A stretch of DNA of 64,000 nt from Nageia nagi (taxonomy: Eukaryota > Pinophyta), in the NCBI GenBank assembly GCA_050084985.1, contig JBITNC010000001.1, forward strand, positions 50,468,001-50,532,000. Reading direction: 5' to 3'. The position numbers and the translations under genes were made by a program. The first letter of the stretch is position 1. The number at the start of each line of letters is the position of its first letter. The notes beneath the pieces were generated by a model, which was not told the DNA's origin, ran no database searches, and saw nothing but the letters and a program-made list of their open reading frames with translations. Shown one piece after another: positions 45,929 through 58,149 of this stretch.

Positions 45929-46344
45929 TGTTAGGAACCTATCAATACTAAAAAGATGTTTTTCCCTGAATACCACAAGAAATACTAAAATATGAAACAA
46001 CCATAAACTCACAATGCACCAAGTAAAGAAAATGGAACAATATACTCATATTAATGACTAGATAACAAAATAAAATAATTTTACTGATAGCAATACAAAT
46101 CGCATGTCACTTTGAGGGGGATTCCTCCTTACAACTCAAAAGGATAATTTATTTTCCAAGATGCTCTCTTCACACCTCTTATAAGTATTTATAGTCCTCC
46201 TACCCTAAATGGTTATTTACATTCAAAATGGTGCTTCTTCTTACAAAATATGATGGTTCATATTACAAGCCAATGCAATCAAATAATTAAATCAACTAAA
46301 ACATAAATAAGCCTAAGCAAATGTTAGGATGTGGGATCCTAACA
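45929..46344 (-). repeat. gypsy C 3' LTR
   Basis: 416 bp, matching 57312-57727 along its length. A TATAAATA box lies on the minus strand near 46190. A purine tract (AAGAGGGGTCACA, minus strand) adjoins at 46345-46357. Confidence 0.9.
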
Positions 46345-46359
46345 TGTGACCCCTCTTGG

Positions 46360-49300
46360 AAAATAGCTTTTTCCTCAAAGCTAGAAATTTGGAAACTCTT
46401 GTTGAAGCTCATGTACTTTTTCCCATGTTGTATTTTCAAGTGCTAACCCTAACACTAAATCAAAACCTAGGTTATAGTGCAATGATGAAAATTGAGGATG
46501 CATTTTTCCAAAATTGCTTTAGGTTCAATCCTGCTGGATCCATCATCAATGAATTTTGGTAACTTTGATTGAGTAAGAATCTATGATCCCAATACCTTTT
46601 TAAGACATGAAACATGAAATACAAGATGAACCTTAGAGGACATTGATAACTCCAACTTATAAGCAACAGGTCCAATGTGTTGGAGAACTTTGTAAGATCA
46701 TAAAATTGTGGAGCCAATTTTTGAGGACCCTTATCTTCAAGTATTTTTGTCTACATGGATGAAGGCATAGGAAGACCATATCACCTTATTGAAATTCTTT
46801 TTCCACATGATTTTGATTAGCTTGTTCCTTCATGCAATGTTAAGCACTCTGTAAATTCTCTTGAAGAAGATGAAGAATATTTGCCTAAGTATGTAAATTA
46901 GTATCAACTGCTTGGACTTTTGTGCTACTTAAGATCTATGTTTCCACTGTGGGTGGTGCCTGACCATACAATACTTCATATGGTATCATTTGAATAGATG
47001 TATGGTATGAAGTGCTATACCATCATTTTACCAAAGGAAGTCATTTTACCCAATGAATTAGTTAGGTTGATTCAAAACAACAAAAATAGGTTTCTAAGCA
47101 CTTGTTAACAATTTGAAACTATCCATTAGTCTAAGGGTGATAGGTTGAACTCATTTTGAGTTGAGTTCCCTATAGATTGAAAAATTCTTACCATAATTTG
47201 CTAATGAACATAGGGTCTCGATCACTAACGATGATAGAGGGCATACCAAGAAGCTTGAAAATATTATCAACAAAAATTTATTCCACATTGAAAACTTTAA
47301 ATGGATGTGCTAAAGACCAAAAGTGTACATACTTATACAATCAACCAACTACCACCAGAATAATGGATTTACCTTGAGACTTGGGGATACCTTCAATGAA
47401 GTCCATCGAAATATTAATCCAAGTGTGGCTTGGGATATGTAAGGATTGAAGTAAACCATGAGTGCTAATTATTTCACCTTTTTTCCATTGACAAACATCA
47501 CATTCAGAAATAAATTTCTTGATGTCCTATTTCATTTTATCCCAATAAAAAGATCAAGCCACTCTTTTATAGATTTTGAGAAACCTTGAGTGTTTGGTTG
47601 ATGGTGTAGCATGCAATTCCTGTAGCATTGCTTCTTGATAAGAAGAAACGGATGGAAATGCAATGCAACCTTTGAAGCATATAAATCCATATTTCTAAGA
47701 GAGATTATGTTTACTAGTAGGATCAATCTAAAGTTGTTGAATTAATTTCTGAATTGAATCATCTTGAAACCATTCCTATTTTAGCTACCCTAACATTGGG
47801 GAATTGGTAGTGAAATTACTTGAAGTGTTGCAGGTTCCTCAAATTTATGGTAAAGAGCATCCAAAACCATATTGTTTGAATCCTTTCTATACACTATTTC
47901 ATATTCATACCCCAATAATTTTATCACCCACTTTTGTTGTTCAATTTTCACAATTCATTATTCCATAAAATACTTCAGACTTTGGTGATCTATGCATACA
48001 ATGAAATGTCGACCAATGAGGTAGGGTATCCATTTTTGAACTGCATGAATTATTGCCAACATCTCCTTTTCAAAGGTATATCAAGCTAAATTTTAGCTTG
48101 ATAATGCCTTGCTAATGAAAGCCAAGGGTATTTCCTCTTGCATCAAAACTGCACCCACTCCTACTCTAGAGGCATCACTCTTAATGATAAATATTTTGGA
48201 AAAATATAGCATGGTTAAAATAGGAGTAGAGCACATTGCCTCCTTCAGTTTATAGAAATATTCTTCAGTAGCTGGTGACAAATTGAAGGCATCTTTTTGA
48301 GTAATGATGTGAGTGGAGCTGCGATCTTCCCATAATTCTTTACAAATTTATTATAGTAACTTGTTAGGCCCAAAAATCCTCACAGTACCTTAAGTGATTT
48401 TGAAATAGGTTAATCCTGCATGTCTACAATTTTATGTGGATTTATCTTGACTCTATCCTTAGAAATGACATGTCCCAAGTATTCAATCTCATGTAGACCA
48501 AAGGCACTTGGATTTATTTGCATGTAATTGATGCTCTTTAAGCAATTACAAAGTTTGATCTAAGTGTGCCAAATGATCCTCCCATGTCTTGTTGTAGATA
48601 AAAATATCATCAAAGAAAACTAAAGAAATTTATGAAGATGAGGGTGAAATATCTTATTTAACAGACTTTGGAATGTTTAAGGATGATTAGTAAGGCCAAA
48701 TGGAATTACTAAAAATTCATAATGACCCTCATGCACTTGAAAAGTTATTTTCAGAATATCTTCTTCACGGAGTCAGATATGATGATATCTTGATCACAGA
48801 TCTAGTTTTAAGAAATATTTAGCTCCATGTAGCTCATCCAGTAGTTCATTAATGATGGGAATAGGGAATTTATCTTTCATAGTTACTTTGTTTAGAGCCT
48901 GAAAGTCTATGCACAACTACCAAGATCCATCCTTTTTGTGGACTAATATGATAAGCAAAGAGTAAATACTAACACTTGGCCTAATAATCCCTATTTCCAA
49001 CATTTTCTATACTAAATTTTCAATTTTATCTTTCTACAAACATGGATAGCAATATGGCCAAATGTTAGGTGGTTGACTATTGAGGATTAGTTGTATAGTA
49101 TGATCTTGAGGGAGGTTAAGGGATAACCCTCTTGGTTATTCAAAAACCTTCTCATGATGTGCCGACAATTTTTGTAGCTATGCTAATTCACCTCCCTCCT
49201 ATGCATTTGGTTGTATTGCAAATAACTATCTTACCATCCCATTTTTTCATTGTTTGAATCAACTTATCCATTTGATGAGAACTTATAATCTGTGATGGAC

Positions 49301-49450
49301 CAACATGTAATCCAATGTGTTAATATGTATATCCTGTAATGATGAATTTCATCCATAGTTCAAGGAATTATTATAGGATATATCCTAATGTTTGCAACCA
49401 TTGAACTCCTAAGAACACATCAAACCCTCCCAATGGAAGTACATACATAT
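46360..49450 (-). pseudogene. gypsy C pol with chromodomain
   Basis: The RT catalytic FFDD is intact at 48606-48617 (FFDDIFIYNKTW). RNase H starts at 48281-48093 (KSDASRVGVGAVLMQ). Integrase zinc-finger and core traces run from 47726 to about 46900, and the integrase tail is near 46717-46560. The chromodomain end lies at about 46450-46370 (LENTTWEKVHELQQEFPNF). Protease traces are around 49220-49450. Many stops and shifts. Compared with gypsy A it keeps the RT active site and more of gag. Confidence 0.8.
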
Positions 49451-49689
49451 CACTCTGCATGTGATAATCACCCATATTGAGCTTAATATTATGGTATTTT
49501 CCCTTACAAAAAATTTTACCTTCTTTTCCAATTATTTCTTCAAAATTATTTTGAGGATATATAAAATAATTAGCCTATTTGGCCACACTAGGATCAATGA
49601 ATTATGTGTACTTCATGATTCAAGTAAAATAATAAGAGACTACTTTTTGAAATATCCATGAACCTTCATTATTTGGGGTATCGTAATTC

Positions 49690-50860
49690 TTGCAAGGGTA
49701 CTGCAAGAAATTACAAGAATGTCTTCTTTTGTTGTTTTAGGCTCATTAGCTTCTTCCTCAACAACAGTCTCATCCTTTGAATCATCAAAAACATCAACAT
49801 TAAGAAAATACAACCTTCATGTAGTACATCGATGACCAGGTGCATACTTTTCATCATAATTATAGCAAATGCCCTTCACTATATGCTCATTCATTTCCTC
49901 TTGCTTGAGTCGCTTAATTTGAAATGAATAAGTAGTTTTAGGAGAAACTTGAGAACCTTAAGGTTTGTTGAATGGTTAGTTCTCTTATTAGTGTTGGGTA
50001 TTGAATTTGTCTTCTACCAATTTGGCCAACCCAATAGCCTATATCATAGTGCTAAGATTAAACATTTTAACTTCTACCATGATGTCTTCCTTTAGCCACT
50101 AATGAAGTAACTCCTGAAAAAAGATTCATCTAATTCTTTTGTGCAATTTGTAAGCTTTTCAAATTATGATTGATATTCCTTCACTGTTGATGTTTACCAA
50201 ATTTTTGTAAGGGCTCCTATGAAATCCTCAAAATCACTTGGGTCAAACCTCACCAACAAATGTTTTATAAAATCCCCCATCAAGGAATTCCATTAGTTTT
50301 TTCAACCCACTAGTACCACTAAATGGCCTTGTGTTCCAACTGAAAAGAAGCGACATTGACCTTATGACCCTTGGGAATTTGATCCATTGTAAAGTATTAT
50401 TTTGCTCTATAAATCCATCTCATTGAATTCTCTCTATCAAATATGAGGAAATACAGCTTAGTTGTTCACAAAAGGATGAACGCTTGTTGGCCTCCCATAT
50501 GCACATGTGCCTGTAATTGAGTATTATGCCCTAAAGATTGTTGAAAACTTGTACCTAGTGTTGTTTGGGACAAGGTTGATTGTTGCATAGATGATTATTG
50601 CAAAGCTGTATGAGCTATTTTATGCACTTGCAATAGATTTGAGTTCATAGAATCATATTTAGTGCCCAATCTAATACACTTCTCTAATAATTCTATGAAT
50701 TTACCATTTATATATTGAAAAGTACATTTTAGCTTAACCCCATCAAGATGAGATCAAAGCTTTCTAATCTCATGATCTAATTTTTCTAGAGTAGGGTCTT
50801 GATATCTTCTTCCCTCCATTTGAAAAACAAGCTAGGTCATAACTTACTATTTTTAGTAAT
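49690..50860 (-). pseudogene. gypsy C gag
   Basis: The region upstream of pol, with a CCHC knuckle in which the second Cys is Tyr (CYNYDEKYAPGHRC, 49868-49829). Capsid-like sequence lies at 50110-50480 in broken frames. The start is near 50820. The equivalent of this region is what gypsy A lacks. Confidence 0.65.
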
Positions 50861-52003
50861 TGTTATTTTTTGAAATTGAAAAAGTATATGGGTGCTATAT
50901 ATTGAAATGATCAGCTTGAAAAAATATCAGAATTTGGTAATTCCTCATGGTTTGGGAGATATTCACTCTAGAAGTTTTTGCCTAGTTTGGAGTTGCTATT
51001 CTAGGTGACACATTTAAGGGTTTCATGTGTATAATTTTTTACTTAAAACTTTATCTAGATCTTGCATGCTAAATTTGTAATGCATGCCTCTTAATCTTGT
51101 GTAGAAATAAAGCATGCTTAGTACTTAAAATTTTAAGTTAAATAATGCATGATGCATGTTTATTACTTAATTTTTAAGTCATGGAATAATGCATGTGTAA
51201 AGCTATGGATTAATGCTAAGTAGGACTTAGCCTTTTTTTTTTTAAATTCATTAAAGTATTTGAATGAATTTATGAAACTTGAGCAAAGTATACAAAATGT
51301 AAAATGTCCTTTAGGGGTTAGTACAAAACCCATTGGACTCTTAAGGTTTCAAGTTCTTGTGGATGATGTATTGTTACTTTACTTTATATTTTCGTACAAT
51401 TGCTTTATACTTGCAAAATGCAAAATATTGAAAGTAACCCCTAAAATGAACACATCCGCACGTACTTTTCCACAACATGACTTGTTTAGGGAGCCACGAG
51501 GGGAGGACAGGGTAGACTGGAGCCCTTTTAGTCTGAAGAGCCAAGTGGTGGTAAGTTCATCTTAATTTCCCCTAAGACCTCTGTTGGATTGGACATAACT
51601 CTATTAGGTGTACAGGCATGTGTGTAGTGATACCACATGTCCACACGTCCATTCAGGGATTATCCTGATAACCTAGGAGAAAAACTAAAAACCTTAAACA
51701 AGATAATTAAAATGGTCGGTCCAAGATACGTCAGATCCTTGGAAAATAGTTGGTACTTCTCCTTGAGAGAGTATATTACTGACCAAGGTGAACTGGTTGA
51801 GGACTGGTAGTACCTGGGCTCCACCTTGCGGGCATCCAGGTGAAGGCCTAATTCTATACAAGAAAACAACCCCAACTTTATCCTTCTACGGATCTTGATT
51901 TATAAGTTTGCACATACGGGACATGTTTACTCAATGTTTTATTTGTATAGATGGTGAATTATAAAAATTTTCATTCTTATTACATATTTACTTTTGTGTA
52001 GCA

Positions 52004-55000
52004 ATGGTTGAAACCTTCATACCCAAGCATATACTCGACGATTCCAACTTTGGCATATGGGAACCTTGTATGAAAGTTGAGTTACAAGCAAGGAAGCTAT
52101 GGCAAACAGTTAATGAAGACTTGGTTGCTCCTACAGATGAGAAGGCTCTTGAAATATACAACTCAAAGAATGAGTTAGCAACTTCAATGATTTATCATGC
52201 AGTTTCAGATGACATCCTTCTCATGATCTCTTCTTCAACATCAGCAAAGGAAGCTTGGGAAAGGCTGAAGAAAATTTACCTTCGGTCAAAATTTTCAAGG
52301 AGGTTCACCATTTTACAAAAGTTGTTGCAATATCGTCAAGGTGAAGATGAAAGTGCTTCTATCTACTTGAACAAAATCATTGACCTCAGGACACAACTGG
52401 TTGGCTATGGGTGCAACTGGATCAATGATGAGTTCATGGTCTTCATCATTCTTCAAAGCCTTTCTACAAAGTTCAGTAACTTTGTCATGGTTATGGAAAC
52501 AAGGCTCAATGATGAAGAAGATGTCATCTCTCTTGATAACCTTTGTAGACTCCTTCTGAAGCATGAGGAAACTTTGAATAAGAAAATGATGAACCTTTCT
52601 CCAAAGGATAATAACATTGCTCTAGGAGCAACCAAAACTCCTTTTAAGAAGAAGTTCAAACATTATAATTTCAAAGATAACAAATCCTCATCTACCTTCA
52701 GGAAGTATGAGAAAAAGGGCAACAATAATGACAACTTCATGCAAAGGAATGACAAAGCTGGATCAAGCAATTCAACACCTAAGTAAAAGTTTGATGGAAA
52801 TTGTAACTTTTGTGGCATCTTTGGTCACAAAGAGTATGATTGTCGTAAAAAGAAATTTGCTCAAAAAGGCAAGGGAAATGCAAATGTGAGAAATTTCAAT
52901 AATAAAAAGAAGAACAAGCATGCTGCTACTATTGCCTACTACTCAATGACTCAAACTATTTCAAATGATTGGATTGTTGATTTAGGATGCACTAATCACA
53001 TGTGTTATGAAAAGGATAAGTTTGAAAACTTTCATAAGTACAAGAAAGATGCAGTTGTGATAGGTGATAATTAAGTCCTTGATATTCAAGGAATAGGGAG
53101 TGTGAAGATTCATGGAAAGGTTCTTGATAATATCTTTTATGTGCCTAAACTAAGGATGAATCTTATTTCCGTAATTCAGATTATGAGGAAAGGATATTCA
53201 TTTGAGTTTACCTCACACTCCTAGTGTGTTAAGAAAGGACTTGCCACCTTCATGAAAGGATCAGTAAAGGATGACCTTTATATTGTGGATCAAGTTCCTT
53301 CAAAAATGTGTTTTGCTACAAATGTTTATTCAAAGGGTAATCTTTGGCATCAACGATTAGGGCACCTTAACCACAAGAGTATTCAAGATATGAAAAATCA
53401 AGAACTTGTGGAAGGTTTACCTAATATTTCACCCACAATTGGTCTCTGTGAAAGGTGCATTCTAGGAAAGATGAATAGGCAAAAGTTTGAAAAAGATAAA
53501 GAAACTCAGGCTACTCATCCTCTTCAGCTTGTGCATTCAGATTTGATGGGTCCATTTTAGAATAAGTCTCTAGGGGGAGCTTCTTATGTTCTAACCTTCA
53601 TTGATGACTTCAGTAGGATGATATTTGGTTATCTACTTGAGCACAAGGATCAAACTTTTGATAGGTTTACAGACTTCAAGGCTCTTGTTGAAAATCAAAC
53701 TGATTTTAAGATCAAGATGCTGAGATCTAATAATGGGGGTGAGTATAATAGTAATGAGTTTAACGACTATTGTGTTAAACATGGGATCAAGCGGCAATTC
53801 ACAATCCCTTACACCCCTCAAAAAAATGGAGTTGCTGAAAGGAAGAATTGAACCATTATGGAAATGGCAAGGTGCATGTTGAGTAACCTTCCTAGTTTCT
53901 TATGGGGTGAAGCTATTCACACTACTATTCACACCCTAAATAGGTGTCCTACTAAAGCAGTTGAAGGTAAAACTCTGCATGAAGCATGGATAGGAAAGAA
54001 ACCTAACATCTCACACTTCAGGGTCTTCGATTGTGATGCATTTACCTTCATTACCTCAGAGAAAAGAAAGAAGTTGGATAAAAGATTAGAAAAATGCATC
54101 TTTGTGGGGTATGATAATCAGCATAGAGGTTACAGGCTCTACTCCTCATCTCATAAAATAGTCTTTGTTTCTAGGGATGTCAAGTTCAATGAACTTCCTG
54201 AGGATACGACCTCTCATGCTGAGGTGTCTGATTCAGATGATTCTTTGCCTACACCTAACTGGTTGGATGATCATGTAGGGAAGTCACCACAAGAGGAAAA
54301 TTCTCTAGCTTAGAGAATTACAAAGAGTATGACCTTGAATAACTCTTTATTTACCAAAATTGATAATACGCATGAGCCATCAACCTTAAAAGAAGCTTCC
54401 AAGCAAGAGTGTTTGATGGAAGCTATGAAAGTTGAGTATGAGGCGCTCATGAAAAATGAAACTTGGGATTTGGTTCCTTATCCCAATGAGAAAAATGTGA
54501 TTGGAAATAAATGGATATACAAGGTCAAGTACAATTCTGATGGAAAAATTGAAAAATACAAAGCAAGGTTAGTGGCCAAAGGATTCGCTCAGAAATATGG
54601 TATTGATTATGAGGAAACCTTTGCTCATGTGGCCAAGATGCCTACTGTCAGGATAATCCTTGCTCTTTCTGCAGCTCAAGGATGGAAAGTTTTACAACTT
54701 GATGTTAAGAGTGCATTTCTCAATGGTGACTTGGATGTAGAAATCTACATGAATCAACCAGAAGGATTTATTCCAGAAGGAAAAGAGTCTCTTGTGTGCA
54801 AGCTAAAGAAGTCTTTGTATGGACTTAAGCAAGCACCTTGAGCATGGTACAAGAAAATTTTAGGATTCTTTACAGATATTGGTTTTTCCAAGTGCTTCTC
54901 TGACTCAGATCTCTATGTACTCAATCAAGGAAAAGACATGGTCTTAATTCTCCTTTATGTAGATGATCTTCTCATAACTGGCAATAATATTGAAATCATC

Positions 55001-55921
55001 CAAGAGTGCATCTCCAAACTGAAGGCAACATTTGAAATGATTGATCTAGGTTTCTTGCATTACTATCTTGGGATGCAAGTATACCAACATAAAGATTGTA
55101 CTTATCTTAGTCAATCTAAGTATATATCAGACATCTTGCAAAAGTTTGGAATGGAGGAGTGTAAATATGCTGTAATACCTATTTCTCATGGAATCATGGT
55201 ATCTTTGAGCTCAGATTCTCAGTTGGCTGATGCTATAGCTTATAGGCAATTGATCAATATTCTTCTGTATCTAACTATCTCTCGACCTGATATTGCCTTT
55301 GCAGTGAATCTGATGGCACGATTCATGCAAAAACCATATGTTGAACACCTCAATGCTATTAAGCAAATCTTGAGGTATGTGGTAGGGACAAAGGATCTTG
55401 CTCTTAAGTATTCCAAAGTGCCCTTGATTGTTCTCTTTGGGTTCTCAAATTCTGATTATGGGGGAGATAGAGATGACAGAAAATCAACCTCTACATATGT
55501 GTTCAGCATTGGTTCAGGTGCTATCTCTTAGGCTTCCAAGAAGCAACCTACTGTGACTCTTTCTACCACCAAAGCTGAATATCGATCCATGTCTGTTGCC
55601 GCCCAAGATGCTATTTGGTTGAGGCATCTTCTGAATGAAATTGGGTAAGAGCAAAATGGCCCATCTCTTATCTCTTCAAACAATCAATCAGCTATCTCTT
55701 TAGCTAAGAATCCTGTATTCCATCAAAGAACCAAACATGTGGAAATCCAAGCCCATTTTATCAAGGAGAAGGTTCTAGATGACATCATACATTTGAAGTA
55801 TTGTCCATCTATTGAAAACTCCGCTAATTTATTCACCAAGCCCCTTCTTGAAGCTCAGTTCAGCAAGCTTAGGGATTCTCTCAGGTTGGTGAAGTTGCCC
55901 TCAAGGGGGAGTAAAGTTTGA
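52004..55921 (+). pseudogene. copia B gag-pol polyprotein (one frame, about nine stops)
   Basis: A single frame of 1,306 codons runs without any frameshift but with stops at 52784, 53072, 53222, 53558, 53849, 54311, 54839, 55529 and 55646. In order: UBN2 gag (EAWERLKKIYLRSKFS); zinc knuckle CNFCGIFGHKEYDC (52802-52843); protease with DLG in place of DSG (near 52979); integrase with WHQRLGHLNH, the FIDDFSR block and RSNNGGEY, where the second catalytic Asp is Asn. RT has YVDDLLITGNN (YVDD at 54956-54967), and RNase H runs to 55921. RT active-site residues are intact. It cannot make a full polyprotein. Copia A is its sister copy. Confidence 0.93.
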
Positions 55922-55989
55922 ACTTTTGTTAGTGATGACAACTTCACCTCTAAGAGGCCTTTTTTGTTGTTATATTGTGTTGATTATGA

Positions 55990-56155
55990 TATACCTCCAT
56001 GGTAAGTTTGCTCTACGTGAGAAACTTGTTGTACAATTTTTGAGCATATAATTGATATACCTCCGTGGTAAGTTCGCTCTGTGTGAGGAACTTCTTGTAC
56101 ATTCTATACCTCCGTGGTAAGTTTGCTCTGCATGAGAAACTTGTTGTACAATTTT
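55990..56155 (+). repeat. three imperfect tandem repeats in copia B 3' untranslated region
   Basis: Units begin ATACCTCCGTGGTAAGTT at 55991, 56057 and 56106 and end with ACTTGTTGTACAATTTT or similar. The spacers differ (66 and 49 bp). Each contains TGGTAAGT, which resembles a splice donor. Confidence 0.85.
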
Positions 56156-56635
56156 TTATGCTCTATTAATAATCAACACATGTCTATATACAACAGGTGA
56201 CTATGAGTGATGGCTTGGCATCTCTGTGATGAATTATAGTGCACCATTGATCAGTTATTTATAAGATGGAATTATTTGATTCTCTTATTTGAATATATGA
56301 TGCATCTAACTGATTTTGTTCATGAGTTGCTTATAGCATGCAGGATCTTCTTCAAAAATGCAGGTTACTCACCTTGTGTAAGCAAGCTCATGGAGACTCA
56401 CATGTCAGCTTAAAGTTGATCGACTACTATGTACAGTGAAACCAGTTGTGGTTAATGATTGTATTGTAAACCATTTTGTCAAATGGTAATGTAGTGAGTC
56501 TCAAACTAGTTCTCAAAAAGATTCTCAAATATGTAAATGTTCTCATCTCCACTTGTATCTCTATGTAGGAGAACTCTCTCTTACTCTCTCTCTTCTCTCT
56601 TCTACACTCTATCCCAATATTGCATTAAGGAAGAG

Positions 56636-57111
56636 TGTTAGAATTTGTAATGAAATATTGTGAATATCTAAACTCCTTGTAAATTCAATTAATCACTTAA
56701 AGGATATGTAGATACCTTAAGGGGTTAATTGAATTCTTCATTATGTAGACTTTGACCTTACCATGTGGTTAGTTGGTAGGTTAAAGTTAGGTGATACATT
56801 TATTGTAACCCTAACCTTACCCTTGGGTTAAAAGGAGGTTAGGGAGGTGCTCTCAAACTATAAATAGAGGGCCTCTCCTCTTGTAACATAACTAAGATTT
56901 GGAGTAAGATTACTCTACTAGTTTATGTAGGAGAGGAAGAGAATTGTAGTAAGAGGTGCATAGATTGAGAATTGAGAACTAGTTGTGGATGTACTCCCAA
57001 GGAGGGAGGAACCACATTATATTTGTGTTATCTTGTGTGAATGGTGTTATGTTGAATGATTGAGTTTCCTAGTCTTGGACCTTGAGAATTAGAGTAGGTC
57101 TAATTCCTTCA
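56636..57111 (+). repeat. copia B 3' LTR
   Basis: 476 bp, TGTTAGAATTTG...TAATTCCTTCA, a plus-strand equivalent of 9549-10034 and 26288-26792. A TATAAATAG box is at 56859-56867. Confidence 0.9.
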
Positions 57112-57296
57112 TCATGAGATTCTAAAAAAAAGTGGATAGAGTTTCAACTGAAAAAATAGCAATTTATAAGGTTCCACTTCAATGCAATCTTTTAATTTGT
57201 AAACATTTGGGTAGAGTTTTGGCTTTAAAATGGAAAAATTTGAGCTTTCTCACTCGGTGTGACCACACAGAAATGCCTATAGGTAGCCAAAATCGA

Positions 57297-57309
57297 GTCT
57301 TTGATACCA
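57297..57309 (-). other. gypsy C primer-binding site
   Basis: Minus-strand TGGTATCAAAGAC, two bases inside the 5' LTR, matches the initiator-Met tRNA primer site TGGTATCAGAGCC with two differences. Confidence 0.8.
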
Positions 57310-57311
57310 TT

Positions 57312-57727
57312 TGTTAGGAACCTATCATAACTAAAAAGGGGTTTTTCCCCAAATACCATAAGAAATATTGAAATATGAAATAACCATAGACTCGAAATGC
57401 ATCAAGTAAAGCAAATGGAATAATATACCCAAATTAACAATCAAATAACAAAACATAATAACTTTACTGATAACAATACAAATCATAAGTTGCTTTGAGG
57501 GGGCTTCCTCCTTACAACTCAAAAGGAAAATTGATTTTCCAAGATGTTCTCTTTACCCCTCTTATAAGTATTTATAGTCCTCCTACCCTAATTGGCAGTT
57601 TACATTCAAAATGGTGCTTAGCCTTACAAAATATGATGGTTCATATTACAAGCTAATGCAAGAAAATAATTAAATCAACTAAAACATAAATAAGCCTAAG
57701 TAAATTTTAGGATGTGGGATCCTAACA
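57312..57727 (-). repeat. gypsy C 5' LTR
   Basis: 416 bp, begins TGTTAGGAACC and ends CCTAACA on the plus strand; matches 45929-46344. Adjacent primer site fixes it as the 5' LTR of the minus-strand element. Confidence 0.92.
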
Positions 57728-58140
57728 AGTTGGTGGGCATATGACCATGAGATATGGGACATAAAGCCATGTTTTGTGTTTAAAAATTGCATGTATATAA
57801 GGATCAAGGAGCCTATTACGATCATTCATGATTTAATGATGAGACATGTGTGTCTTCATTGTAATCGCATGGCATTTTGATTGGGAAAGGATTGTATCTT
57901 TCAGATTTTATGATGTCATGTTTCATGAGACTAAATGTAATATGTTTATTTTATGTTGGGTTGCTTCCCAAGCACAATTGATGAACTACTTTACAAGTTG
58001 GAATGAACCTCTGTTAATGTCAGATTTGGAATGTGGTGATATTGAATTTGATGATAGCTAGCATGTACTCATTTTGGGTTCTACAAAATACCAATAATAA
58101 AACATTTTTGGTTTTTTTAATTGATTAAGCTTTGAGTGTT
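57728..58140 (+). repeat. pogo-family repeat fragment, right of gypsy C
   Basis: Continues the module interrupted at 45928: AGTTGGTGGGCATATGACCAT, then GATTGGGAAAGGATTGTATC, TGAGACTAAATGTAATATGT and CTACTTTACAAGTTGGA, parallel to 45115-45290. The open frame inside (57846-58061) is not conserved as protein between copies. Confidence 0.7.
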
Positions 58141-58149
58141 TTACTTTAA

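Larger units (their letters stand above)
51010..57111 (+). mobile_element. Ty1/copia retrotransposon B, 5'-truncated, nested in gypsy C
   Basis: Plus-strand partner of copia A. Present: the last ~1 kb of leader (from about 51010), a full-length gag-pol region (52004-55921), a 3' untranslated region with tandem repeats, a polypurine tract (AAGGAAGAG, 56627-56635) and the 3' LTR. The 5' LTR, primer site and roughly 2 kb of leader are missing at the junction with gypsy C leader sequence near 51000. To the right of 57111 gypsy C leader resumes. Confidence 0.85.
45929..57727 (-). mobile_element. Ty3/gypsy chromovirus C, split by copia B
   Basis: Direct LTRs at 45929-46344 and 57312-57727, each 416 bp, begin TGTTAGGAACC and end GGGATCCTAACA. 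Without copia B (about 6.1 kb) the internal region is about 4.85 kb: gag, protease, RT, RNase H, integrase, chromodomain. Flanks ACTTA and AGTTG are a decayed target duplication; the unfilled sequence TTGGATGGAGTTGGTGGG survives in the relative at about 45107. Pol relates to gypsy A, but the LTR sequences differ apart from the shared GTTAGGATGTGGGATCCTAA end. Confidence 0.9.

Noticed and set aside
57846-58061. Plus-strand frame of 71 codons
   Set aside because: Lies in the pogo-family non-coding module; the other copies at 27.1 and 45.1 kb do not keep the frame.
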